From Endomicrobiia bacterium (GTDB taxonomy: Bacteria > Elusimicrobiota > Endomicrobiia > PHAN01): DNA of 31,068 nucleotides. Positions 6,581 to 18,900 of this stretch are shown here, in pieces (positions within the stretch are counted from its first letter, which is position 1; every line of letters starts with the position of its first letter). The stretch covers positions 1 to 31,068 of the forward strand of contig JASEHK010000002.1 of NCBI GenBank assembly GCA_030018875.1, read 5' to 3'. The translations under genes and the position numbers were made by a program. The notes beneath the pieces are model-generated. The model was not told where the DNA came from and did not search any database. It saw nothing but the letters and a program-made list of their open reading frames with translations.

Positions 6581-6640
6581 CTATCCCCTATCTACTATCT
6601 ACTATCCCCTATCTACTATCTACTATCCCCTATCTACTAT
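6581..6640. repeat. 21-bp tandem repeat, 2.9 copies, between the giant gene and the transglycosylase
   Basis: Perfect copies at 6581-6601 and 6602-6622 and 18 bases of a third at 6623-6640. The unit begins CTATCCCCTATC on the plus strand. On the minus strand each copy carries AGGGGAT, a Shine-Dalgarno-like word; the copy nearest the transglycosylase lies just before its GTG. The third copy ends at the last base of the giant gene's TAA stop. No intrinsic terminator is visible in this gap. Confidence 0.9.
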
Positions 6641-6957
6641 TAATGTATCACGCCTATCTTGCGGATGACGGTAACCGTCTTCTCGCCGCGGGCGCGGACG
6701 GTTATCTGCGCGATGTATCCGCCTTTGGACACTTTCTGACCCGCTGAGTTGGTTCCGTTCCACGGCACGCGGTTGGCGCCTTTGCGCGCTCCTTCCTGGC
6801 CTTCCGAAAGTTTCCATCTATAAACTTCGTATCCGAGCAGGTCGAACAACGCTATCTCTACTTCGGCGTCCTGTTTAAGCACGTAAACTATATTGGTCTT
6901 GCCGGCCTCGCCGCTTTCTCTGGTATCAACGGGGTTCGGGTAATTGCTGACGGCCGA
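6640..6957 (-). other. NYPNP/FlgD-like C-terminal domain
   Basis: The last 105 residues begin SNYPNPVDT (6948-6922), continue with IVYVLKQDAEVEIALFDLLG, WNGTNSAGQKVSKGGYIAQI, and end RKIGVIH. This is the FlgD Ig-like/type IX-style tail seen at the end of many secreted proteins in Bacteroidota, Elusimicrobiota and candidate phyla. It probably acts in export or anchoring. No secretion-system gene is in the window. Confidence 0.8.
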
Positions 6958-9900
6958 TATCACCTCGGAAAGCACGCCGGTGGCCGCGGGCGCGGAGACG
7001 GCGGACCACGGACCCCACGCTCCCGCGAAGTTCTGGGCGCGCACGCGATAGTAATAGAAGCGGTTCTTCTCGCGCGGAGGATTCGACGGCAAATCAAGAC
7101 CGCCTATCTGGAAGGCTCCGTATCTGCCGGATATTATTCTGACCGTGCGCCAGACGGGGTTCGCGTCAACGCGCTCTTGTATTTCGTAAGCCCTTACGCC
7201 CGACTCTTCGTCGGTGGACGGCGTCCATTCTATGGTGAACACGCCGCTTTCGGCCGGCTTGCCGGATTTCTCAGGGTCGGAGCGGGGGACGCCGGGCGAA
7301 GACGCGGGAGACACGTCAACGCGGTAGGCCATCAGAGAGGCGGCGGGGCCGTAAACGTCGGCTCCGGAAACCGAGGCCACCGCGCGAACGCGGTAGAAGT
7401 ATCCATGGTTCGTGACTCGGGTTCTGGCGGGGTGATCCTGCGCCTGCGTTCCGTACATTGCCCTCTGGACGATAGTGAAAGTGTCGCCCGTCTTCGTCGT
7501 ATATCTCATTATCTCGCTGCCGATGTATATCAGACCGTTTTCTATTTCAAAACCGTCCGTTTTACCGACGCGCAGAGCAAACGGCGGAGCGTCGAGACGG
7601 GCGATGGAGTTCTCCGTCTTGGTGACACGGGCCACTATCAGAGGCAGGTTTTCTATGGTCTTTTTATTGACGGTCGAGGCAAGCCAGCCCTCGGTGACGA
7701 AGCGCTCCGTCTCGTTGTTTCCGTCGGCGACATTGCCGATGCCGGCCTGATATTCTTTGAAGTTGGCGCTGGTGACGCGCGCCCATCTGGCATAGAGGCG
7801 CGAGTTGTCGGGCGACCATTTTTCGGGTATATAGCCCCAGTTTATGTTGCCGTCTTTCTTGAGGTCTATCTCGGGTATGCCGTCCTGATTGAGGTCGCCT
7901 ATTATGTCGTCGGCGAAGCCGTCGCCGTCGAGGTCTGCGTCGAGCATACCGTTGCCGGTGATATCTATGTCGGCTATGCCGTCGCCGTCGAGGTCAATCT
8001 CGCGCTTTTCGCCGCGTTCGGAGCGGTCATCAAGATCGTTGTTGCCGTCGCCGTCGAGGTCAATGAATACTCCGCCGTCGGGACCCGCCACGCGAACGAC
8101 TTCGTAAGCCACTCCCTGATAGGTCTTATTCTCTCTCTTCGTTATGGAATATCCCGACGGCAGACCGCCGTTCGAGTTTATCTCCTCGACGCACATCGCG
8201 GGATACCCGTCGCCGAAGGGATCTGCCCAAACCTTGGGTATGAGAGAGACCGGCGACACCGTCGGGGCGAATTTATCCATTATGTTTATGAGGCCTGACT
8301 GGTACGGGAAAGTGTTGCTCACGGCGGAACCAGCAGTGGCGGGGACTATGACCAGAGAGCCGAAACTCATCAGCGAAACGCCGGCGAGATGGCCTTTGGT
8401 ATTGGGATTGGCCGAGAGGTCAAACTCTCCGATATCGCCCGTGACAAAGAGTGTGCGGGCGGTCGTGCCCACCTCGAAACCTTTTTCTCCGAGCGTCACC
8501 GTTGCCGTGCTGCCGGCGAAGTCCACTGTCCCGTGATTGACATAGCCCAGACGGGTGTCGGTCTTAGAGCTGAATACTCCGTCTCCGTCGGAGTCGTGCC
8601 AAACGGCTATGCGGCTGAAGTCGCCATAACCGTCGCCCGCTTCCGAAGGCGAGCCGATGGAGCCGACCTGACATATGCGCAACTTGTTGAGCGTGATATT
8701 GTTGCGGTCAACTTGATAATTGAGCCTCAACAGAGGCACTTGAGCCGTAAGCTGCTGAACAGCCGGCGGCGACATACTTTCCGCGGTGACTCTGATATAC
8801 ACGGGATTTATCGTGACCATCGAGGTCTCGTAAGGATAGCCGCCGACAACGATGTCGAGACCTTTTTCCTCTTCCTTCACGGCGGAGTTTTCATTCGGCG
8901 AAACGAGGCGCACCCAGGCTCTATCCTGAACTTTTACACCCAGAGAATTACCGGCGACGGCATCGTCTCCTATGTCATAAGCGACGAAGTAGGTCTGCGC
9001 TGTCTTGGCCAACATCTGAGGCTGGCTCAGAGTTATAAGTTTGAGACGGTTGCGATTGTCGGAGAGGTCGAACATATCAACCTTGGTCAGTGTGACGCCG
9101 GACTGGTGCGTCGCCGCGGCGGTGTTAAACAGCCCGCGGCGGGTAATTCTCAAAGACGGCCTCGGCTCGCCGGAAACCATGACAGTTCCTGCGCCCGAGA
9201 ACTCCATTATCTCGTCGCCCACTTTGATGTAAAGTTGCGAGCCCGCGATGGGGAATTGGCCCTGCACCGAGAATGTCGAGGTAACGAGCATATCGAAAGG
9301 CACGGCTGCCAGAGTCGAGACAGTCACACTTAAAGTCGTAGACATCTCCGATACGCAGTTGTCCTCGGCGTCGAGTATTTCGTTGAAGTTCGAGTCCTTG
9401 TATATCTTGACGAACTTGACGTCCGAGTTGAGCGCGTAGGGGTTGTCAGCGTCGGGCGAAGAGCCTATGCGCTCGATGTCTATCCCCCACCAGCGGGAAC
9501 TCGCCACGTCGGTGCGAAGTTTCATTCTCATTATCGGCACACGGGTCGCCGCCTGGTAAGTCCCGCCCGTCTGATTGACCGCCTTGGCGGAATCGTAGAC
9601 GCGCATTATGCTCCAGCTTTTGACCTCCATTATCGCAGAGGCCTTGGTGTTTCTGGGCGGCGAGAAACCCGCGTCGAAGGCCTTAAGGTCTGGCACGGCT
9701 ACATTGAAATATCCCGTGGATTGTATGGTAAGCCCGACGGTTCGTCCGACCTGAGCGTTTTCGGCGATGTCGTATGTGACCCAATAGACGTCCGCGGAGG
9801 GGCTTATGATTTGAGGACGCTTGAGATTTACGGTGAGGGTTCTGTCAACGAATCTCTCCGTGCCCTCTGTGATTAGTCCGAGGTATTTGGCCGTTGACGA

Positions 9901-12900
9901 GCTGTACATAATTTCCGCCGGCTCATACAGCGGTATCTCGGTGGCGGTGTCCTTGATAATTTTCCATATCTTGACTCTGGAGATGTCGCCGTCAACGCAA
10001 CTGACTTGCTCTCTGCCTAGTCCGTCGAGCACGGAAAGGTCAATCCTCAATCCTTCCCAAACGGCCGTGTTCTGATTGGTAAACAGCGTCAACTGAATCA
10101 CGCCCGCGTTGGTGTCATTCTGAACGACAGAAGTCGGCAGTATGTCGGAAGTGCGCACATACATCGTATCCACCGTCGGAACGATGACGGCCGAGGGCGA
10201 ACTCATCGGGAAGGCGAGAACGCCGTCGGGGGTATAGTTCGACATTTGATGTCCCGCTTCGGGAGGACCGAGCGCGACTCTGGTTCTCTCCGAGCAGTAT
10301 ATGCCGGTGACTTCGTTCTGCGGGGTTTTGTCGGGGTCGGAGAACTTAGCCGACGGGCTTATGTCCATCGTGAGCCAGTAGAGCGTAGGCGTGGTCGTAA
10401 CGAGAGTATATCCGCGATTGATGGCGGGGTCGTTCAGAGCGATGAGGGCAAGGCCGTTGCCGTCGAAGATTCCCTGCCCGAGTTTCGTTTCGACGAACTC
10501 GGATACCTCGCCGGTCGCGGGGTCTCTGTCGAGCACGCCGTTGCCGTTGTCCCTCCATATCTTAACTTTTGATATGTCGGTGTCGTCTCCGTAGAGTCCC
10601 AAAGGCAGAAGGCGATTGAATGTAATATTTTCGAGGCGCACCTCAAAGCCGCTTGATACAAGCGTGAACTTCATAAATGCGTTGTTGGTATCGCCTTGCG
10701 TGTAACTGATGCCGAGCGCCGCGGCCGATGAATGCGACTGCGACGCCGAGCCGAGCCGTCCGCGAATGACGCCCAAGAGCGTGTCGGCCGACTTGCCGGC
10801 GTAATATATTATTTCCGCGCCGATTATGGCGTATCCGCTCGTAGGTAGTCCGAGCGTGGGCGCGGCTGAATTGGACGGATCATTGGAATAGAGGGTTATG
10901 TAGTTTTGTGTTCCTGTTACGCCGCCGTTGAGTCGCGGCGCGGCATAAGAGCCGTCTTTGGTCGTGAACATCGGCGTCGGATTTATGGTGACTGTTCTGG
11001 GCGACGGGATTAAATCTCTGAGTCGCCCCGACAACGGCGTCGAATATACTCCGGTGGAAACCATAAAGTTCGGCGTGGATATGAAGAAGTTGTCGCCGTT
11101 TCGGACTACGCGCGCTCCCAGCGTGCGCGGCGCCTGCGTTTCAGGATCGTTCGGAATCGCCGTGTCGGTGATGTCGTAGGAGACGAAAAATCTCTGAGAT
11201 TTGCCCTTAAACTCCTGTCTGCGTTCATCGTTATTTTTGATGAATATCGTCTGAACATTGGTTGATGTAAACACGATATTCGACATCAGGGGCTGTCCGG
11301 TGTTGCCGAACGTGCCCGAGCCGAGGAGCAAGTCGTAAATGGTTGAGAATATGCCGTTGTTGTCCGCGTCGTACCAGATCTTTACCCGGGAAACTTCCTC
11401 GACGAGATTGTTGTTGTCGCCAGCAGTGCCTATGCCGTAAATGTTGAGTCCCGACCAGCGCGCCTCAGAACTGCTCGTATCGAGAGTAAAGGTAAGAACC
11501 GGCTGATTGGTTGCCTGTTGCTGCAAACTTCCGCCCAGCGTCGTGTCGGTGGCCACGCAAACGACTGTGTCGGCGTATTCGTTGAGACGCAGGACGTAAC
11601 TCGCCGATTTTCCGACCGGCGGAAGCCCTATCATATTGAAGCGGTTTTCCATATATTTGGGCAGCACCACCGAGAAATACTCGGTCGTGCGAATCTCAAG
11701 TCCGAGGTTGGCGTCGGCGTCCACCATCGAGAGTATGTTTATATCGAAAGTAACGAAGTAGTCCTTGGGAGTCGTGGTCAGTTCCTGTCCGCCGAGCGGA
11801 CCCACGAGAGGAACTATGGCTTGTCCCGAGACAACCGTTCCCGCAAGGAAGCTCAAAGGAGAGGCGGAACGCGCCACGCCGGTGAACGTGTTGTTATTTA
11901 TGTCAACGCCGTCATAGGTGACGACCTCGCGCTCGGCGGCTCCGTCGCCTATAACCAGACGTCCGGGCGCGGGCGGGAAAGGACTTAAGTCGGGTATGAA
12001 AGCCTGAATGTTGGCGACTCGTATCGTCGTATCGGTCGGGCCGAGGGCGGCGAAAAGAGTCGAAACCGGGAAAGTGCGCTTGTTGTCGGTCGGGGAGACG
12101 ACCTGGTCTGTGGCGGGGTCGAGCAGGCCGTTTCCGTTGGAGTCGCGCCATATTTTTATGTCGGCTACGTCGGACGGATTGTTTTTTCCCTCGGGATTTC
12201 CGCGGTCAAACTTAAGTCCTTTCCATATCGCGGCTCTCTCCATGGTGGCCATGGTCAGTCTCGCCACGGGGATATTGCGGTCGCCCTGAACAGCCATACC
12301 GGGCACGCTGAAGTTGTTCGGGGCGGATTTGTTGTAGTCAACGAGGTTCGTTCTGTCGCGCGTGGCCTCGACGATAATGAGCGAAGAGACTATCGGCGGG
12401 ATGGGCTGTATCTTTCCTTCGCTGAGTATCAGATGGTTGGCGTCCGAGATTCTGGCGCCCTGAGATTTCAGAGGCGTGGCCGAGTCGTGCATGCGATACA
12501 CGACGAAGAAGTGCCGCGTGGTCGTATCTATGAGTTGCGTGGTATTGAGCATAACGAGCGCGGCGGCATCGGCGCCGAAGGTCGTCCACGGAGATATTCT
12601 CTGGTCGAGAGCGGGCTGGAATATGCCGTCGCCGCCGTGCGGGTCGCCGGTGGCGTTGTCGTCCATATATATGGCGCAGCCGACTATGTCCGAGTCGTAG
12701 CCCGTGCCGGTTCTGGTGACTCTTACCTGATACATCTGGCCCGTGAACTCGGGCGTCCACATGGATACTTTGAGCATTCCGACGGCGGGCGCGCCCTGAT
12801 AGACCCAGGTGCTCTTGGCAAGTTCCGAGAATGTTCCGCGGTCAACTTCGTACCAGGCGGCTATATCCTGGCTGACGGCGAATACCCTGGCCTCTTCTTT

Positions 12901-15900
12901 GAGCACGGACGAGGTGGCTGTTCTCATCGAGAAATTATTCGCGGCAATTCTGGCCACGCTTTCGCCCGAGGTTGCAATGTAGCCGTGGTTGTCAATCCTC
13001 AATCCCAGAGTATTGGGCGTGGCCGACACCGTAGAAATCCTGACAGCCAAGAAATAGTTGCGCGAGGTAGCGGTTATTACTTCGGTCAAGTCGGTGAAAT
13101 ACCACGCGTTGGCCGAGGGATTGAACACTCCGGTTTTGACGAGATTATCGGCCGGAGGTCCGCCGAGGAAGAGTTCGCCGTCGAACTTACCGTTAAGGTT
13201 GGTGTCGCGGTAGAGCCCTATGGAAGTAACATCGGCCGACGGCAGAGTTCCGAGTTTGTCCACTCTTATCTGGGTAATCGTGGCCGTCTGTGTGACACCA
13301 GACGGCTGAACGCGGATATTAAGTCGCATCATAGGCACCGGCGAAGGCTTTTCGTCGGTCTCGCCGTCGCCCTGAAGAAGAGCTGTTCGGCGCTCGTATA
13401 TGCTGCCTTCGCGCAGGGTCTGTTTTTCGGGAGTCAAGGGGTTCTCCGGCGCCATATCGTCGGGGGACACAACCACGCCGGCCGTAATTATGTTGCCGTC
13501 GGAGCGGGCGGGAAGGTCTCTGTCCATATCGTTCGTGTAGCCGACTACCTTGGCAGGGTCGCCGTCGGGAAGATGCGCGGTGGCGTAGTCGGTGACGCGG
13601 GCTTTGAGCGAGCCCTGTTCCTGATTGGTTACCTGAAGAGTCGAATATGTGCCGGCATCCGACGGAGCGTAGGCATAGTATGTGGCGCCGGAACCGGCGT
13701 CGCGGAGCGTGACTTTGGCGGGATTGCCGTCGTGGGAGAACAGTATCGTGCCCGTGTAGTGCTGGCCGTTGAACGAGTGCCCCGAAGCAAGGTTGCCGAA
13801 GCGGTCGCGCGCGCGAACCGTCAAAAGTCCCGGCTCATGCACGGATAGCGGGTTGGTGACGGGAAACGGATGATGAAGCGTAAAGTATGCCGCCGGAGCG
13901 GGCGTTATGAAGTTATTCTGCTCGGTGGTCAGAAACGGTCTGTTACTGTCGGTGCGGGCCGCGGCGCGCAGAGTGACCGTGCCGGTCTGAGTTTCAAATA
14001 TGTATATGGTCGCAATCGTGCCGCCGGCGGGAATCATTACGTTGTAAGGAACGCCGGCCGATATGGACGCCCACGTGGGATCGTCGGGCGGAATCGTCGG
14101 GTCGTTCCATGCGTAAGTATTCGGCGAGTAGGGCGCGGAAAAACTCACTATAACGTTTTCCGTCGAGACGGCGACGTTGCCGAAGCGGTCGCGCATCTGA
14201 ACGCTTATCGGAGACGGGATAAAATCACCGTTTCTCCTGATGACCATAGCGCCGCCTTTGGCAAGCGCGGTCATCGTCGAGGACGGAACGCCCGAACCGT
14301 CGAAATGTATCGTCGTTCCGGCAATGAGAAATCTCTGCGGCGACGTAAACACCGTCGTTACGGGCAAGTCGGGGATGACCTGATAAACCTGCGCGCCCGC
14401 CGTCCAGCCGATATCCACGTATTCTTTGGATGTAAGGGTATGTGTCCCGACGAGATAGTCGGTCATCACGAACTGGGTTGTGTGCATCCCGAGAGTAAAG
14501 TTGTGAATAACTTCGCTTGATGTCCATGTGGCGGATGTGTCGCCTATCGCAAAACGCGTCAGGGCGGCGCTGTCGGAAACTACGCGGATGCGGCGAGGAT
14601 TGTCGCCGGAAAGATCCGCCGAAAGTATCGCAGACGGGTTAGAGAATTTATCCTGCGTCTGGAACATAAAGGCCTGACTCGTGGCGCCGGCAATGAGCGC
14701 AAGTTGAGGCGACGATACGAAGGCCGTCTTTCTTATGTAATCGGGTCTGACGTTGACCCACTGCGAGCCCTGCGTCCAGCCCGGACGGCTTTGCGCCGTG
14801 GCCGTTATGACGGGGCGCGAGCCGCCGGCGGGTTCGTATGTATCGGATGTCCTCGTATCAATATAGTAAAAGCGCGCGCGATATGCAGCGGTCGTTATTT
14901 CGACGCTCGTCGAGGGTTGCTGGAATGCCGGCGGAGGGCCGATGACTATGGCGCTGGAAACGGAGAAGCCCGAGTAGTCGTAATCCGTCGAGGACGCCCT
15001 CAGATTGGTCAGATTCAGCGTTATGGTCTCCGTCGAGAGAGTCGGGTTGTTCCACTTGTCCTGAATCTGCGCTTCCCAGAAGTTTGAGAGATTGCCGGGG
15101 CCGGAGGCGGTGTATTCGTAGGGAGTTCCCGCGGTAATGCTCCGGACGGGATTGTCGAAGTTGACCTTGGTCGTGGCGTCGGGGTTGACGGTAAGTTCGG
15201 CGCGCGCCCACCTGTCCGTGTCAACTCCAACTTTTGCGTCGAGCGTCCATGTTCCGGTTCTGCCGTCTTCGCCCGACGGAGTCGAAGACATCTCATCGTA
15301 ATACACGAACGAGGTGGACGTGGACTTGTAGACGCCTCTTATGTAGAGACGGTTGTAGGACGGAGGCGGTCCGCCGGGATATTCCCTGAACTCCCATGTG
15401 CGCGCCGGCGACTGCGATTTGGCCAGAGAGTTGGTGACAAGATCCACCATCGTGTCGCCCTGATAGCTCGGGTTGTCCCACGCGTCGAGGCGGCGCACGG
15501 TGATAACGGATGTTTCGTTGCCGGCGACGAGCGAGGACGGGAAATCTATGTAGACGAGACGATAAGGCGTGCCGCCTATGGATCTGACGGTCTTGGTGTT
15601 TCCGACGACGGCGCCCGTGGACACTCTGAGGCGCGCAGTGTCATTGAGTTTATTGGACACATAGTAGTAGAGTTTCGGCGAAACGCCCACCGAACCCGAT
15701 GAATCGGTTATGGCATAGTCGGTGGCCGACGGCGCAAGGGTATCCGAGCCGGTGGCGTCGTAAGAGATTATTCCCGTTGAGCCGGCGACGTTAAACGCCG
15801 AAAGATTCACCGGCACTCCCGAAGAGGGCACGACGTTGGCGTAGGCATCGGAGAGATAGGCCGTCAGTTGTATCTTGCCCCAGTCGGAACGGGTGCCGGC

Positions 15901-18900
15901 GGGGACTTTTACTTCGTTGGCTTCGTGTTCGGCGCCGGACGTGGCGGTGATGAACTCGGGCGTGAACGCCTCGGGCGGGCCGGGGTTGACGTTAATCGTG
16001 TAAACCAGCGAGCCGTGATAGGGCGTATTTGAACGCCAGGACGAAACGTCCTCGACGGGATTCGTCTGATAGACCCTCAACTCGCGCGCGCCGGCTTTTT
16101 TAAGTATTACGCCGCCGACGTCCTTCTGGCCGTATTCGGAGACGTTCCATCCGGCGGTGGCGGGCAGGTCCGGCGTCTGCGGGTCGGCGAAGACCTCGGC
16201 CCACCACTCGACCATTCTGCCGCTCGTGGCGTAGTCCGTCCAGTTGTCGCCGGTTGAGACGAGGTTTTCGTACGTGTCGTGGAGTATAACCCGCGCGCCG
16301 AAGCCCGTGCCCGCCGTTATTGACGTCGGGAGATTTGTTATGTGCATATGATGCGCGGCGGCCGGCCACACGCGGACGTTGGCCGAGGTCGCCGTCGAGT
16401 AGTGGGGAGGAGAACCGTCTATGTCGGTGGCGACCAGAGTCCATGTGGACGAGGCCGTGCGCGGACCGACGGCGAACATGTTGTAGCCGTCTATCAGAAC
16501 CTTAGATGTGGGTTCGGAGTCCTTGGTGTCCCACGTGGTTATACCGACTTCCGGCATAGGCCATCCGTCGGTGGCGCGGATGCGGTTGTTGAAGTCGTCC
16601 ACTAAAAATACATCGGCGTTGAATGACTGTCCGGCCACGTAAGCATTGGCCGAGCCGGTCCTGCCCTGAAGGTGTCCCTGGACTCTCGTCTCACCGGGGA
16701 GTATTATCAAAAGGCTCGTGGCCGTGGATGCGCGCACCGTAAACTGCGGCGACGCCGACAGCGTGTATTCGGGAGGTATGCCATCGGTGTCATAAGCGGT
16801 AAGAACATGGAATGTCGTGGCCGTGCGCAGGGTTACGGGGAAGGTCTGGGCTCCCGATACAAGCGTAGCCGTGGACGGATCGGTGTCGTAGATATCGCTG
16901 GTGTGCACGAAAACCGACGGCTGGGGGTCGGCGTCGGAGACGAGGTTATAGTAGATGTCGGTAAGATTTACGGTCGCCCAGAATGGAGCGCCCGCAGTGC
17001 GCTGCGACGGCGCGCCGCTCTTTCCGTAGGGCTGCGGTGCGCCGGCTGGCGCGCACTTTCCGGGCGTGGCCGTCTCGCCTGGGAGCAGCAACTGAAGCAG
17101 GTCGGCGCCGGCCGAACGGACTGTAAATGTCGAGGAGTTTATCGGCGAATACAGCGGCGCCTGCAAGTCAACGTCGGCGGCCCTTATATAGTGAGCGGCG
17201 GAGGCGGTATAAACCGTGAAACTGAATATCTTGTATCCTGTCAACTGGTCTATCGGAGCGGGCGGAGGTATGTCGGCGTAACCGCCCGAAGGGAGCGAAA
17301 CCTCTATAGAATCCAGGGCCTCGTTGGGAACAAGGTTCCAGTTTGCGTCGCACAGCCCGACGAGTATCGAGAACTGCTGGCCGGCCGTCAGAAGAGACGG
17401 CGTTCCCCTCTTGCCGTTGGGCATGCTGCCGTCGAAGTCCTCGCCGGGCAGGACTATATTGAGTTTATCGGGTTCGCCGGGGGTCACGGTGATGGCCCCG
17501 GAGACGCCTTCGAGGAAGTCGGGCTCGGACGGGTCGAGCGGGTCGTCGGCGTAGACGCGGTAAGTGACGGCGCCGGTGGAGGCCGTATTCATATAGACGC
17601 TTGCCGTTCCCGATGTCGTCATGAGGAAGTAGTATGACGTCGCAAATCCTCCGACGCTTTGTTTGGGGTTATTCGTCCAGACATTTATATTCTGGGTGGA
17701 GTAAGACAGGTTCCAGTAATCGTCGCACGCGCGCACCGTCGCGTTGAAAGAAATTCCAGCCCTCTGATTGTTCGGATTGAATCCCGCCATCTTGCCGGAA
17801 CTCGAACCCGGGTTAGGGACTTCGCCCGGGGCAAGCACCTGGAATTTCTTGGGCGCGTTCGGATTTACCGTCAGAACGCTCGATATATGCTCAGAGAGAT
17901 TCGGGGACGAGGCGTCGTTGTCGGTGGCGGTTATGGTCTGGTTTGCCGCGGTTTTCATCTGCAAAGTCGCCGTGGCAATGCCGCCCGTCATCGGCCTGTC
18001 GGCGCCTCCGGAGAATACTGCGTACTGGTCGGATGCGGCGAAATTTATGGGGTTCTGCGCGACGGTGCTGATGAAGTTGTAGTACTGGTCGGTGGCGTAC
18101 GCCGTGACGGTGAAATTGACTCCGGCGGTCTGCGCAGCGATTGTGCCCGCGCGTCCTTCCGGAACCGTCTTTTTTCCGTTGACCTGCGACTGGCCGGGCA
18201 AAGCGATTATAAGACGGAACGGGACATTGGGAACGACCGCTACCGGCGAAGACACGCCGGCCTCGTAACTTCCGGCGGTGGCCGTTATGGTATGAGTGGC
18301 GGCCGTCAGAAGCGTGGCGTTGAAGTTTCTGGTGCCGCCTCCGAAAGACAAGGCCGTCGGAGTGGACCAATAAACATCCGTCGAGGCGAGCGAAACAAGG
18401 TCGGCCCCCGTGGTCACGCGGTTCCAGTTGGCGTCGCAGAGATTGACGGTAAGCGTAAACTGCGCGCCCGCGGTGCGATTGGACGGCGCGCCGTCTTTAC
18501 CGTCGGGCTTGCCCCATACGGCCGTCTCGCCGGGGAGTATGGTCTGGATTTTTACCGGCGCGCCGGGCTGTGTCCAAACTCCTGCCGAGGTTCCGCTCGA
18601 AAGATAGGGCTCGTCGGTGTCAAGGGCGCCCACGGTCCACGACGAGTGCGCCGTCACGAACATAATCTCTCTGACCTGCGAGCCCTGCGTGAGCGCGGCT
18701 TCCGTCGGATGAGTGTCCCACGGGTCGGTCGTTTCTATGTCCACAAGAGAGGTCTCAATCGGCGCGACGTTGAACCATTTGTCGGTGGCGTTGACGGTAA
18801 CATTGAAGGACGCGCCAGCGGTGCGCATCGTTGGCGTTCCCGTCTTGCCGTAAGGCGACTCCTGCCATTTGCCGGAAACTCGCGTCTCGCCGGGAAGGAG

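Larger units (their letters stand above)
8235..13400 (-). other. Giant protein block D: eight large repeats with EF-hand-like loops
   Basis: Units of about 160-270 residues contain a strand ending V-KIWRD, then an EF-hand/dockerin-like loop, then an L-G-G segment and a Y-F-V-YDI box followed by LG--I. Loops seen include DTNLNGKFDGE (near 13200), DDNATGDPHGGDGIF (12640), DSNGNGLLDPATD (12130), DADNNGIFSTIYD (11360), DNGNGVLDRDPATGE (10530), DSNFNEILDAEDN (9380) and DSDGDGVFSSKTD (8585). The unit near 9960 (VKIWKIIKDTATEI) has lost the acidic loop. Calcium binding is inferred from the loop pattern. Confidence 0.7.

Noticed and set aside
6581..6640. Phase-variation switch acting by frameshift
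   Set aside because: The 21-bp unit is a multiple of three and lies outside the coding frames, so it cannot shift a frame; only spacing or expression effects are possible.
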